From Cellulomonas chitinilytica (GTDB lineage: Bacteria; Actinomycetota; Actinomycetes; Actinomycetales; Cellulomonadaceae), in NCBI RefSeq assembly GCF_016862675.1, contig NZ_BONK01000014.1:62001-126000 (forward strand): 64,000 bases of DNA, read 5' to 3'. Below, in pieces: positions 9,256-18,201 of the stretch. The first letter of the stretch is position 1. Each line of letters opens with the position of its first letter. The notes beneath the pieces were generated by a model that was given only the letters and a program-made list of their open reading frames with translations, made no database searches and was not told the DNA's origin. The translations under genes and the position numbers were made by a program.

Positions 9256-9288
9256 CGCGGCGGCACCCGGACCTCGGGTGCCGCCGCG
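9256..9288. terminator. Bidirectional terminator between molybdoenzyme and narK
   Basis: Perfect 13-bp stem (CGCGGCGGCACCC / GGGTGCCGCCGCG) with a 7-base loop, midway between two convergent stop codons (9234 and 9304). It probably ends transcription from both sides. Confidence 0.8.
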
Positions 9289-9303
9289 CGGTCGGGCAGG
9301 TCG

Positions 9304-10683
9304 TCAGATGACGGTCGAGCCGAACGCCGAGCCACGCCGCTGGTACACGGCCCACACGGTCAGGGACATGACCACGTACAGGCCGACGATGACCCACAGC
9401 GCCGCCTGGATGTTGCCGGTCGCCGTCGTCGAGACCGCGAAGCCGCGCGGCACGAGGAACCCTCCGAACGCCCCGATGGCACCGGCGATGCCGAGGCACC
9501 CGGCCGCGGCCTTGGCCCGGCGGGCGCGGTCGGCGTCGTCCGTGGCACCGTGCCGGAACACCGCGGGGATCATCCGGTACACGGACCCGTTGCCGGCACC
9601 CGTCGCGACGAACAGCACGAGGAACGACGCGAGGAACCCGCCGAACGAGTGGGCGCGCAGGGCGAAGATCGCGCACACCGTCCCGACACCCATGACCGTG
9701 AACGCGCCGATCGTCACCCGCGCACCGCCGAGGCGGTCGGCGAGGATGCCGCCGAGCGGCCGGGCGACCGACCCGACGAGCGCCCCGAGGAACGCGACCG
9801 TGAGGGTGACCTCGGGGAACTGGTTCTTCAGCAGCGTCGGGAACGCCCCGGCGAAGCCGATGAACGACCCGAACGTGCCGATGTAGACGAACGAGATGAT
9901 CCACGTGTGCTTGACGCGGGTCGCCGCACCGTAGGAGCGCGGGTCGGACTTCGCGTGCGACAGGTTGTCCATGAACCGCCAGGCCAGCAGCGCGGCGATC
10001 AGCACGAGCGGGACGAACATCAGACCGGCGCGCTCGAGCTGCACCCCTGCGGCGCCGACGATGATCAGGGGCACGGCGATCTGCACCGCGGCGGTGCCGA
10101 TGTTGCCGCCGGCGGCGTTGAAGCCGAGCGCGCGGCCCTTCTCCTTCTCCGGGTAGAAGAACGAGATGTTCGCCATGGACGACGCGAAGTTGCCGCCGCC
10201 GAGACCGGCGAGCGCCGCGACGCCCAGCAGCACGCCGAACGACGTGCCCGGGTTCTGCACCGCGACCGCGAGCGAGATCGTGGGGATGAGCAGGAGCAGC
10301 GCGGAGACGATCGTCCAGTTCCGGCCGCCGAACAGCGGGACCGCGAACGTGTACGGGATGCGCAGCGTGGCGCCCACGAGGATGGGCAGCGCGATGAGCC
10401 AGAACTGCTGGTCGACGGTGAGGGCGAAGCCGGCCGAGGCGAGCTGCGGCACCACGACGCTCCAGAGCGCCCAGACGCCGAAGCCGAGGAACTCGGCGAA
10501 CACGGACAGGCCGAGGTTCCGGCGGGCGATCGGCTTCCCGACGGAGGACCACTGGCCCTCGTCCTCGGGGTTCCAGCCGTCGATCCAACGGCCCGGACGG
10601 GTGGTGAGCTGACCCGGCGCGACGGGCGCGTCGACGAGGGGGGACGCCGTGGCGGCGTCGGCGGTCACGAGCGGTGTCGCCAT
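9304..10683 (-). CDS. narK: Nitrate/nitrite transporter NarK-type (MFS, NNP family)
   Basis: 459-residue inner-membrane carrier with about twelve membrane segments. The NNP family signatures are present: GLGGGNFASSMANISFFYP (first nitrate signature) and a second glycine-rich one around FVATGAGNGSVYRM. It imports nitrate or exchanges nitrate and nitrite, and so links to nirB and the nitrate reductase fusion. The ATG at 10683 follows GGAGG at a good distance, so an in-frame start further upstream is not used. Its promoter closely matches that of nirB in layout. Confidence 0.93.
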   Translation of the reverse strand: MATPLVTADAATASPLVDAPVAPGQLTTRPGRWIDGWNPEDEGQWSSVGKPIARRNLGLSVFAEFLGFGVWALWSVVVPQLASAGFALTVDQQFWLIALPILVGATLRIPYTFAVPLFGGRNWTIVSALLLLIPTISLAVAVQNPGTSFGVLLGVAALAGLGGGNFASSMANISFFYPEKEKGRALGFNAAGGNIGTAAVQIAVPLIIVGAAGVQLERAGLMFVPLVLIAALLAWRFMDNLSHAKSDPRSYGAATRVKHTWIISFVYIGTFGSFIGFAGAFPTLLKNQFPEVTLTVAFLGALVGSVARPLGGILADRLGGARVTIGAFTVMGVGTVCAIFALRAHSFGGFLASFLVLFVATGAGNGSVYRMIPAVFRHGATDDADRARRAKAAAGCLGIAGAIGAFGGFLVPRGFAVSTTATGNIQAALWVIVGLYVVMSLTVWAVYQRRGSAFGSTVI

Positions 10684-10723
10684 GGAGACCTCCGGCAGAT
10701 CGGGTGGGGCTCGGACAACGGCG

Positions 10724-10729
10724 ACGCTA
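10724..10729 (-). promoter_or_regulatory. Putative -10 box of narK
   Basis: Minus strand reads TAGCGT, 40 bases upstream of the narK start codon and 33 bases downstream of the GlnR-like box. The spacing is identical to that at nirB. Confidence 0.5.
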
Positions 10730-10762
10730 GGCAACCGATGTTTCGACCGGCCGATCGGGGAG

Positions 10763-10789
10763 GTTGCGCGGGTGGAACCTTTCGCGCAC
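10763..10789 (-). promoter_or_regulatory. GlnR-like box upstream of narK
   Basis: Plus strand reads GTTGC-N6-GGAAC-N6-CGCAC. The nirB site is GTTAC-N6-GGAAC-N6-CGCAC, so 14 of 15 fixed positions agree while the spacers differ. The box is centred near -59. Nitrogen control by GlnR is inferred from the shape and from the two target genes. Confidence 0.55.
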
Positions 10790-10842
10790 CGACTGCTGGG
10801 GGCGACTGTGAGGTCTTCGGGGCGGCAGCCCGGGGGGACGGG

Positions 10843-11334
10843 CTAGGGGCGGCGCTCGAGGACGACCGCGGCGTCGGGCGTCGACAGGGTCAGGGTGTCG
10901 CCGTCGAGCTCGTACGTCAGGGGCTGCGCGACGAGCGCTCGGGTCCACGCCTCCTGTGCGGAGGCCTCGCCGAGGCACCCCTTCGCGCCGACCGTCGTGT
11001 TCTCCACGTCGGGCACGAGCGTCGAGCCGGTCACCTCGACGGGGACGTCGATCGCGTTGCAGGGGGTCGCGACCGCGAGCGTCGCCGAGCCGTCCCGCGC
11101 GTCGACCTCGACAGTGAGCGGGTCCGACGCCAACCAGGCGACGTCGGCGCCGCCGTCGGTCCCGGACACGGAGACGAACGTGCCGCACAGGGACGGCGCG
11201 GAGCCCGCCCCGTCCCCGCACGAGAGGGACTGCCCGGACCGGGTCGGGCTCGCGCCCGACCCGGTCCCGCACGCGGCCAGCACGACGACGACCACGCAGA
11301 CGAGGGCTGCGGGCCTCACCCACCCGATGTCCAC
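10843..11334 (-). CDS. META-domain-like lipoprotein
   Basis: 163-residue predicted lipoprotein. A hydrophobic stretch ends in the lipobox VLAAC (cysteine about residue 22), so it is likely anchored on the outer face of the membrane. The body, with CNAIDVPVEV, GCLGEA and a closing LTLSTPDAAVVLER, looks like a META domain; function in actinobacteria is unknown. The GTG at 11334 is chosen because GGAGGA lies five bases upstream; an ATG at 11364 is possible. It follows the protease gene closely, so the two may be co-transcribed. A weak 6-bp hairpin (10827-10844) overlaps the stop. Confidence 0.7.
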   Translation of the reverse strand: MDIGWVRPAALVCVVVVVLAACGTGSGASPTRSGQSLSCGDGAGSAPSLCGTFVSVSGTDGGADVAWLASDPLTVEVDARDGSATLAVATPCNAIDVPVEVTGSTLVPDVENTTVGAKGCLGEASAQEAWTRALVAQPLTYELDGDTLTLSTPDAAVVLERRP

Positions 11335-11365
11335 CGTCGTCCTCCGTCGTGCCCGGCTGCCCATG

Positions 11366-12667
11366 TCAGCTGCTCGTCACCAGCGTGGCGCTCAGGCCAC
11401 CGTAGAGAAGCACGGTGTGGATGGAGGAGAACAGGACGGTCTTCGAGCACAGGTTGCCGCTGTCGACGACCGTGCCGCACCCGCTCGTCGACCCGTTCTG
11501 CAGGCCCTGGATCATCCCGACCGCGGAGACGCCCGCTCCCTTGTTGATGAAGACGGGGCCGCCGCTGTCGCCCTGGATCACGGAGATGCCGCTGTCGGCG
11601 ACCGCCTTGATCGTGCTCACGTTCCCGTGGCCGGTGCCGTCGTTGAACGAGACGCTCATCGCGGTGACCTTGACGCCGCAGTGCTGCCCGGAGTTTCCGC
11701 CGCTGGTGCACACGTAGTCGTTGATGCCGACGTCGGAGTAGCCGACGACGGGCAGGGTGTTCGTCGACCCGATGCCCGCGGTGAACGTGCGGCCGGCACC
11801 TGATCCGGTCAGCACGCTCAAGGCGCCGTCGGACGCGTTCTTGGAGATGGAGCCGTACGACGCCGTGCCGCTGCGCGCCTTCCACGAGCCCGACGGGATG
11901 CAGTGCCGCGCCGTGGTGATCTTGTTCGACCCGCCGATCTTCAGCGCGAAGCCGGCGGAGCACACCTCGCTGCCCGAGATCATGTAGCCGCCCGCGTAGA
12001 ACGGGCTGGTGTCGGAGTTCCGTCCCGAGGCCACGGCGGTCGACACGTCGGACACGAACGTCACCGGGAGGTCGGTGATCGAGGCGGCCACGGCTGCCGG
12101 GGCCGGTGCTGCGGTCGTCGCCGCGGCCGCGGACGGGGCGGCCTGGCTCCGGCTCGTCGCGGCCGGCGCGACGGCGGTGCCCTCGACGACGATCCCGTCG
12201 ACGCCCGCCTGGACGCCGACGACGTCCTGCACGACGAACCCGGACGCGGCGAGCTCGTCGGCGCGGTCGAGGATCGCGTTCGACGCGGCGACGATCTCGG
12301 GCAGCGAGTGCGAACGCTGCTCGACCGTGACGGTGATCCCGCGCCGTCCCGCTTCCTTGACGGCCCGGCGCTGCAGCTCGTCCGTGCCGTGCCAGAGCAG
12401 CGTCACCGCCCGGTGCGCGGAGTCGTGCACCTGGTCCACGTACCCGCTGGACGCGACGCCGGGCTGGTCGATGATCCAGGTCTTGAGCGCGTCGAGATCC
12501 TGCTGGTTCTGGATGAACCGCGCGTCGACCCCGGCCGGCCAGGACTTCGCGGGGTCCGCCGTGGTGGGGCCTGGTGGGGTCGGGCTGGCCACCGCCGCCT
12601 GCGGCACCGCCGCCGTGAGGACGAGCCCGAGGAACGCTGCGACGACGAACGACTTGCGTGTGCGCAC
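11366..12667 (-). CDS. Secreted trypsin-like serine protease (S1 family)
   Basis: 433-residue preproenzyme. It has a signal peptide (KSFVVAAFLGLVLTAA, cleavage probably after AVAS), a propeptide-like region to about 190 with an Ala/Pro linker, then a chymotrypsin-fold domain. Catalytic His is in TTARHC and catalytic Ser in GDSGGPV; Asp is probably in GINDYVC. Paired cysteines suggest disulfides outside the cell. It resembles streptogrisin/alpha-lytic-type enzymes. The GTG at 12667 has AAGGGG five bases upstream; an upstream extension lacks a ribosome site. Probably serves protein degradation for nutrients. Confidence 0.9.
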   Translation of the reverse strand: MRTRKSFVVAAFLGLVLTAAVPQAAVASPTPPGPTTADPAKSWPAGVDARFIQNQQDLDALKTWIIDQPGVASSGYVDQVHDSAHRAVTLLWHGTDELQRRAVKEAGRRGITVTVEQRSHSLPEIVAASNAILDRADELAASGFVVQDVVGVQAGVDGIVVEGTAVAPAATSRSQAAPSAAAATTAAPAPAAVAASITDLPVTFVSDVSTAVASGRNSDTSPFYAGGYMISGSEVCSAGFALKIGGSNKITTARHCIPSGSWKARSGTASYGSISKNASDGALSVLTGSGAGRTFTAGIGSTNTLPVVGYSDVGINDYVCTSGGNSGQHCGVKVTAMSVSFNDGTGHGNVSTIKAVADSGISVIQGDSGGPVFINKGAGVSAVGMIQGLQNGSTSGCGTVVDSGNLCSKTVLFSSIHTVLLYGGLSATLVTSS

Positions 12668-12807
12668 GGCCACCCCTTGTCTCGGCCGCGTCACCGTCGA
12701 CCCGGCAGGTAGCGAGAACGTAGCGCGGTGCGTTGTCCGGTGTGGCCCGTTTCGGGACACGTCGTCGGGACGCGGCCGCGGACGTCCGCTGAGGCGCCAA
12801 CCAGCGG

Positions 12808-12813
12808 TAACGT
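12808..12813 (+). promoter_or_regulatory. -10-like box for leaderless ppk2
   Basis: TAACGT ends six bases before the ATG at 12820, and no Shine-Dalgarno sequence is present. This is the spacing expected when the start codon is also the transcription start. Confidence 0.4.
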
Positions 12814-12819
12814 CCGACC

Positions 12820-13683
12820 ATGGCGAAGGGGCACGGCAAGAAGAGGTCCGGCGACGACCGGCGCGCGCAGGGCAAGATCCCGAACGACGTCTACGAGGCC
12901 GAGCTGTTCCGTCTGCAGGCCGAGCTCGTGAAGGTGCAGCTGTGGGCCAAGGCCACCGGCGCGCGGATCGTCGTGATCTTCGAGGGGCGCGACGCGGCCG
13001 GCAAGGGCGGCACGATCAAGCGGATCACGGAGTACCTCAGCGCCCGGCAGGTGCGGATCGCGGCCCTGCCCACGCCGACGGAGCGCGAGAAGACCGAGTG
13101 GTACTACCAGCGCTACGTCGCGCACCTGCCCGCGGCCGGCGAGATCGTGCTGTTCGACCGGTCCTGGTACAACCGCGCGGGCGTCGAGCGGGTCATGGGG
13201 TTCTGCACCCCGCAGGAGTACAGCCAGTTCATGCGGCAGACGCCGATCTTCGAGCAGATGCTCGTCGAGGACGGGATCCTGCTGCGCAAGTACTGGTTCT
13301 CGGTGTCCGACGAGGAGCAGCTGCGCCGGTTCCGGTCGCGGCTGAGCGACCCGGTGCGGCAGTGGAAGCTGTCGCCGATGGACCTGGAGTCGATCACCCG
13401 GTGGGAGGAGTACTCGCGGGCCAAGGACGAGATGCTCGTGCACACGGACGTGCCGGCGAGCCCGTGGTACATCGTCGAGTCGGACGTGAAGAAGGCGGCG
13501 CGGCTCAACATGATGAGCCACCTGCTGTCGACCATCCCGTACACGGACGTGCCGCACGACAAGGTCGTCCTGCCGGACCGCCCGGCGGCGTCCAAGGGCT
13601 ACGTCCGGCCGCCGCGCGAGCTGTCGACGTACGTGCCCGACCACGTGGCCGAGCTGCGCGGCGACCCCGAGAAGCACCTCTGA
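12820..13683 (+). CDS. ppk2: Polyphosphate kinase 2 (PPK2)
   Basis: 287-residue cytoplasmic kinase that moves phosphate between polyphosphate and nucleotides. The Walker A motif GRDAAGKGGTIK lies at about residues 56-67, and the lid/Walker B region FDRSWYNRAGVE at about 113-124. EEQLRRF and the C-terminal YIVESDVKKAARLN segment are also typical. Length and motifs suit a one-domain class I-like PPK2, which usually favours ADP or GDP phosphorylation; the nucleotide preference cannot be proven from sequence. A hairpin with a long loop (13693-13737) follows the gene. Confidence 0.94.
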   Translation: MAKGHGKKRSGDDRRAQGKIPNDVYEAELFRLQAELVKVQLWAKATGARIVVIFEGRDAAGKGGTIKRITEYLSARQVRIAALPTPTEREKTEWYYQRYVAHLPAAGEIVLFDRSWYNRAGVERVMGFCTPQEYSQFMRQTPIFEQMLVEDGILLRKYWFSVSDEEQLRRFRSRLSDPVRQWKLSPMDLESITRWEEYSRAKDEMLVHTDVPASPWYIVESDVKKAARLNMMSHLLSTIPYTDVPHDKVVLPDRPAASKGYVRPPRELSTYVPDHVAELRGDPEKHL

Positions 13684-13748
13684 CGCTCGGCGGCGCCCGG
13701 CCCGGACCGGCGTTGCACGCCGGGCGCTGACCTGCGACGTTGGACCGC

Positions 13749-15125
13749 ATGGCGGCGCCCCCCACCACTCCTGGACCCGCGTTGCGCGTCCGCGTGCCCG
13801 GCCTCAACCCCGCGGTCCGGGACTTCCTCGCGACGGAGGCCGGCTCCGCCGTCGTGCTGCTCACAGCGACGGTCGTCGCGCTCGTCTGGGCGAACTCCCC
13901 GTGGAGCAGCGCGTACGACGACCTGTGGACCACGACGGCGGGCGTGCACGTCGGCACGTGGAGCCTCGACCTCGACCTGCAGCACTGGGTCAACGACGCC
14001 GCGATGGCGGTCTTCTTCGCTGTCGTCGGGCTCGAGATCAGCCGGGAGGCCACGAGCGGCGAGCTGCGCGACAGGCGGACCGTCGCCGTCCCGGCGCTGG
14101 GCGCCCTCGGCGGGCTGCTCGTGCCGGTGCTCATCTACCTCGCGTTCAACGGCGGCACCGACGCCGCGCACGGCTGGGGCGTCGTCATGTCGACGGACAC
14201 GGCGTTCCTCGTCGGCATCCTCGCGCTGTTCGGGCCCGCCTGCCCGGACCGGCTGCGGCTGTTCCTGCTGACGCTGGCGATCGTCGACGACATCGGCGCG
14301 ATCACCGTGATGGCGGTGTTCTACACCGACGACGTCGACGGCGCCGCGCTCGCGCTCGCGGGGGTCGTCGTGGCCGGGATGCTCGTCATGCGGTGGCTGC
14401 GGGTGTGGCAGCTCGCCCCGTACGTGCTGGCCGGGCTCGTGCTGTGGCTCGCCGTGCAGGCGTCCGGCGTGCACGCGACCCTGGCCGGTGTGCTCGTCGG
14501 GCTCCTCGTGCCCGCGACCGTGCCGCAGCGCGAGCAGGTCGAGGCCGTGCCCGCCTACGCGGGCGACCTCGTCGACGACACCACCGCCGAGCGCGAGCAC
14601 CTCGCCGAGCTCGCCGCACGGGCCGCCGTCCCGACCAGCGACCGGCTCCAGCGCGTACTGCACCCGTGGAGCGCCTTCGTCGTCGTCCCGCTGTTCGGCC
14701 TGGCCAACGCGGGCATCCGGCTCGACGTCGACACGCTCGGCGCCGCCGTCCACTCGCGGCTGAGCATCGGCGTCGCCGTGGCGCTCGTGCTGGGCAACGC
14801 GATCGGCATCACGGGCGCCTCGACGCTCGCGATCCGGATGGGCCTCGGCGAGCTGCCCGGCCGTGTCCGGTACGGCCACCTGCTGGGCGGCGCGGTGCTC
14901 GCCGGGATCGGGTTCACGATCTCGCTGTTCATCGCGCAGCTCGCGTTCGACGACCCCGCCCAGCTCTCGGACGCGAAGATCGGCGTCCTCGCCGGGTCGC
15001 TGACCGCCGCGGTGCTCGGGTCCGTGCTGCTGCGGTGGCTCGGCGAGAAGCTGCCGCTGTGCTCCCCGGCGTCGGTCGGTCCCCCGCCCGCGCTGCCGCC
15101 GCTGCCGTGGCGGTCGCCCGCCTGA
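13749..15125 (+). CDS. nhaA: Na+/H+ antiporter NhaA
   Basis: 458-residue inner-membrane antiporter that expels sodium in exchange for protons. The key motifs are STDTAFLVGILALFGP (the unwound TM4 region) and LAIVDDIGAITV with the two essential aspartates of TM5. About eleven to twelve membrane segments can be counted. An in-frame TTG lies nine bases upstream, but the ATG at 13749 is preferred. It stands alone between PPK2 and a convergent gene. Confidence 0.95.
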   Translation: MAAPPTTPGPALRVRVPGLNPAVRDFLATEAGSAVVLLTATVVALVWANSPWSSAYDDLWTTTAGVHVGTWSLDLDLQHWVNDAAMAVFFAVVGLEISREATSGELRDRRTVAVPALGALGGLLVPVLIYLAFNGGTDAAHGWGVVMSTDTAFLVGILALFGPACPDRLRLFLLTLAIVDDIGAITVMAVFYTDDVDGAALALAGVVVAGMLVMRWLRVWQLAPYVLAGLVLWLAVQASGVHATLAGVLVGLLVPATVPQREQVEAVPAYAGDLVDDTTAEREHLAELAARAAVPTSDRLQRVLHPWSAFVVVPLFGLANAGIRLDVDTLGAAVHSRLSIGVAVALVLGNAIGITGASTLAIRMGLGELPGRVRYGHLLGGAVLAGIGFTISLFIAQLAFDDPAQLSDAKIGVLAGSLTAAVLGSVLLRWLGEKLPLCSPASVGPPPALPPLPWRSPA

Positions 15126-15161
15126 CGCCGACCCCGCGCGCCGACGCCCGCGCCCAGACGC

Positions 15162-15596
15162 TCAGGCGGCGTCCGCGAGCGCCGCGTACCGGTCGAGGAT
15201 CCGCGGCCACTCCGTGAACTTGCGGCGGTCCACGGCGTTCTCCTCGGTCCAGCCGGCGTGCTCGAACGTCATGAGCGTGCCGCCCTCGGCCCCCGGCTGG
15301 AACGTCACGGTGATGCGTGACGGGTGCTCGCGCGTCTGGCCGAGCGTCGAGGAGTGCACCAGCCGGGCGGCGGAACGCACCTCCAGCACCTCGCCCCACT
15401 GCAGCGCCCCGCGCGTCGCGTCCTCGAGCAGCACCCGCCCACCGACCCACGGCTCGATCGTCGCGCCGACGAACCCGGCGGGGTCCAGCGAGTAGTCCGG
15501 GTGCCACCAGCGACCGATCTGCTGGACGTACACGTCGAACGCCGGGCCCGGCGCGCACCGCAGGTGGTACTCGAGCGTGATCGGGGACAGGTCCAT
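15162..15596 (-). CDS. SRPBCC/START-domain protein (AHSA1-like)
   Basis: 144 residues that match the SRPBCC ligand-binding fold of the activator-of-Hsp90-ATPase type. It opens with a strand like LEYHLRCAPGPAFDVYV and has W-HPDYS, EPWVGGRVLLED, WGEVLEV and a closing TEWPRILDRYAAL helix. These domains bind small hydrophobic ligands or act as stress-related helpers, and no specific role is visible here. It converges with nhaA; 36 bases separate the stops. Confidence 0.85.
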   Translation of the reverse strand: MDLSPITLEYHLRCAPGPAFDVYVQQIGRWWHPDYSLDPAGFVGATIEPWVGGRVLLEDATRGALQWGEVLEVRSAARLVHSSTLGQTREHPSRITVTFQPGAEGGTLMTFEHAGWTEENAVDRRKFTEWPRILDRYAALADAA

Positions 15597-15642
15597 CGCC
15601 CGATGGTGGCGCGTGACCGGCCGCAGCGCCAGGTACCGGGGC

Positions 15643-16473
15643 TCAGGCCAGCGGGTCGTCGGGCCCGAAGGTGCTCAGGCTCAGCCGCCGGACGTCCTGC
15701 TCGACGATCCGTGCGGCCGCCGCCCGCAGCGACGCGACCGTGTCGGCCCCGGCCCGGACGAACCGGCCGGACAGCTCGTCGAGCTCGCCGTCCCCGAACG
15801 CGCGGACCAGCTCGGCGACGTCCTCGACCGGCGTCCACTGCGTGCGCTCCGCGTGCAGCGGCATGCCGCTCGTCATGTCGGTGGCGACGACGCCGGGGGC
15901 CAGGTCGAGGACGCGGATGCCGCGCTCGCGGTACTGGGCGTCGAGCAGCGTGGTGAACCGGGCCAGGGCGCCCTTGCTGATGCCGTACCCGGTGTACGAG
16001 GTGCCGCGGTTGTGCCCGGACCCCGAGTTCACGTTGAGCACGCGGCCGCCGCCGCGGGACAGCATGCCCGGCAGCACCGCGTGCGTGACGAGCATCGGCC
16101 CGCGCACGTTCGTCTCGACGACCCGCCACATGTCGTCGACGTCGTCGTCGCCGAACGGCACCTCGGCGCGCTCGAGGACCCCCGCGTTGTTGACCAGCAG
16201 GCCGATGCCCCCGAGGCCCGCCTCGACGCGCGCGACGGCGTCGGCGACGGCGGTGACGTCGACGAGGTCGGCGGCGGCGACCGTCACGGGCACGCCGTGC
16301 GCCGCGACCTCCTCGGCGACGGCGTCCAGGTGGCTGCGGGTGCGCCCGACGAGGCCGACCGCGTACCCGGCGGCGGCGAGCCCGAGCGCCACGCCGCGGC
16401 CGATCCCCCTCCCGGCTCCGGTGACGAGGGCGGTCCGTGGGGTGGAGGAGGTCATCGGGTCATCGTGCCGCAT
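15643..16473 (-). CDS. Short-chain dehydrogenase/reductase
   Basis: 276-residue NAD(P)-dependent oxidoreductase. The cofactor motif TGAGRGIG lies at about residues 18-25, NNAG at about 92-95, and the catalytic SGSG and YGISK (Tyr-X3-Lys) at about 147 and 161. The substrate is unknown. The first ATG (16473) overlaps the stop of the DsbA-like gene in a TGATG junction, which suggests coupling; an ATG at 16455 is equally compatible with the fold. It is last in a three-gene minus-strand operon. Confidence 0.9.
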   Translation of the reverse strand: MRHDDPMTSSTPRTALVTGAGRGIGRGVALGLAAAGYAVGLVGRTRSHLDAVAEEVAAHGVPVTVAAADLVDVTAVADAVARVEAGLGGIGLLVNNAGVLERAEVPFGDDDVDDMWRVVETNVRGPMLVTHAVLPGMLSRGGGRVLNVNSGSGHNRGTSYTGYGISKGALARFTTLLDAQYRERGIRVLDLAPGVVATDMTSGMPLHAERTQWTPVEDVAELVRAFGDGELDELSGRFVRAGADTVASLRAAAARIVEQDVRRLSLSTFGPDDPLA

Positions 16474-16994
16474 CAGGCCGTCGCGGCGACCGCCTGGTCG
16501 ACGGCCTCCCGCAGCCGCCGCAGCTCGGGCCGCCCGGTGTAGCGCACTCCCCCGACGAAGATCGTCGGGGTCCCCGTCACGCCCGCCGCGACGCCGGCCG
16601 CGTAGTCGTCCTGCACCGCGCGGGCGAACCGCTGGGCGGCGTCGCCCGCGACGTCGTCGGGGTCGAGCCCGAGCGCGCGGCCCGCGGCGCGCAGGTCCCG
16701 CTCGGCGAGGCGGTCCTGGTGGCTCATCAGGTCGTCGTGCATCTCCCAGAACAGCCCGTGCGTCGCGGCGGCCTCCGACGCGAGCGCCGCGGCGAGCGCG
16801 TGCGGGTGCACCTCGAACAGCGGGAAGTGCCGCCACACGAGCCGCACGCGTCCCGCAGACGTGTCGACGAGCTCGCGCAGCACCGGGGACGCCGCACGGC
16901 AGTACGGGCACTCGAGGTCGCCGTACTCCAGCACGGTGACGGGGGCGAGCGGGTCGCCGTAGACGTGCCGGTCGGGCGCGGTCGGGTCAGCCAT
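16473..16994 (-). CDS. DsbA-like thioredoxin-fold oxidoreductase
   Basis: 173-residue protein with the active-site motif CPYC (about residues 30-33) and the cis-proline loop GTPTIF (about 139-144) around a helical insert, as in DsbA and the thioredoxin_4 family. No signal peptide or membrane anchor is seen, so it probably works in the cytoplasm, perhaps in redox defence. The ATG at 16994 is used rather than a GTG nine bases earlier. The start overlaps the end of the upstream epimerase gene by eight bases, and its stop overlaps the next start, so the three genes are tightly coupled. Confidence 0.9.
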   Translation of the reverse strand: MADPTAPDRHVYGDPLAPVTVLEYGDLECPYCRAASPVLRELVDTSAGRVRLVWRHFPLFEVHPHALAAALASEAAATHGLFWEMHDDLMSHQDRLAERDLRAAGRALGLDPDDVAGDAAQRFARAVQDDYAAGVAAGVTGTPTIFVGGVRYTGRPELRRLREAVDQAVAATA

Positions 16995-18048
16995 GCGACG
17001 CACTATGCCTCGTCAGGCGCCTCGGCAGCAGGGGTGGGCTCGCGGTGCCGTCGCCGGCGACGATCCCGTCGACGACCTCCCGCATCGCGTCGGCCGCGGT
17101 CCACCGCGGCCGCAGGTCGAGCTCGCGCTCGGCGCGGGCGGTGTCCAGCACGGGGGCGGCGAGCGCCAGGTCGAGCCAGCCGGGCCCGACGGCCACCGCG
17201 CGGGCGTGCCAGGCCGCGGCGAGCGCGGCACGCACGGTCGAGGGTGCGACCTCCCGCACCGCACCCGCGCCGATCACGTCGGCCACGTCCTCACCACGGA
17301 GCACCCCGGGCGCCGCGACGTTGAACGCGCCCCGCACCTGCCGCACCACGGCCTCCCGGCAGGCGTCGGCGAGGTCGTCCGCGTGCACCGCCTGCAGCCG
17401 CAGGCCCGACGGCCACGGCAGCACCGGGAGCCTGCCGTCGAGCAGCGCACGGGGGACGAACCGGCCGAGGAAGTACCGCGTGATCTCGTGTCCCGCGTCG
17501 CGCTGGAACACCAGCGCGGGCCGCAGCCGCGCGACGACGAGTCCCGGGTGGGTCGCCTCGGTCTCGTCGAGCAGGCGTTCCTGGGCGGCCTTGTGCAGCG
17601 AGTACGACGACGACCGGACGCCGTCCGTCGGCCACCCCTCCGCGCGCGGCACGTCGTCGGGCGCCGGCGAGTACGCCCCGACGGACGACGCGGCGACGAC
17701 GTGAGGCACGCCGGCCCGGACGACCGCCGCGAGCACCCGCCGGGTGCCCGACACGTTGACGTCGAACAGCCGCCGGCGGTCGTGGCTCGGCTGGACCGCC
17801 CACGCGAGGTGCACCACCGCGTCGGCGCCCGCGAACACGTCGGTGAGGCGCGCCACGACCGGTTCGTCGGGCACGCCCTCCCCGAGGTCGCACGCGACCC
17901 ACGACGCGATCCGGTACGGCAGCGGGGGCAGGCCGTGAGGGACGCGCCGCGCGACGCCGACCACCGACGTCACGGTCGGGTCGGTCATGAACCGCCGCAG
18001 GAGCGCCGTCCCGACGTTGCCGCTCGCGCCGACGACCACGACCCTCAT
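16987..18048 (-). CDS. NAD-dependent epimerase/dehydratase family protein
   Basis: 353-residue extended SDR. The glycine-rich NAD motif GASGNVG lies at residues 7-13, a VHLAW segment near 85, and the catalytic YSLHK (Tyr-X3-Lys) near 145-149. The C-terminal part resembles nucleoside-diphosphate-sugar epimerases, but the substrate is not evident. The ATG at 18048 fits the fold exactly. First gene of the operon with the DsbA-like and SDR genes, divergent from the lipoprotein at 18202. Confidence 0.88.
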   Translation of the reverse strand: MRVVVVGASGNVGTALLRRFMTDPTVTSVVGVARRVPHGLPPLPYRIASWVACDLGEGVPDEPVVARLTDVFAGADAVVHLAWAVQPSHDRRRLFDVNVSGTRRVLAAVVRAGVPHVVAASSVGAYSPAPDDVPRAEGWPTDGVRSSSYSLHKAAQERLLDETEATHPGLVVARLRPALVFQRDAGHEITRYFLGRFVPRALLDGRLPVLPWPSGLRLQAVHADDLADACREAVVRQVRGAFNVAAPGVLRGEDVADVIGAGAVREVAPSTVRAALAAAWHARAVAVGPGWLDLALAAPVLDTARAERELDLRPRWTAADAMREVVDGIVAGDGTASPPLLPRRLTRHSASHG

Positions 18049-18201
18049 CCGCGACCCCCGATCGTCCCGGGCCGGGTCGTGGGTGCCGCCGCTGCCGGTC
18101 GTGGTGCGCTCGTCATCCGACCCACGCTGGCATCCCTGCGCGACGGGCGCATCCGGGGCCTTCCTGGTGCGGGACGCCGGGCCACGCAGGACGATGCGTC
18201 C

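Noticed and set aside
13693..13737. Hairpin GCGCCCGGC / GCCGGGCGC between ppk2 and nhaA as terminator
   Set aside because: The loop is 27 bases, only 9 bp pair, and it lies on the nhaA promoter side; too weak to list as a feature.
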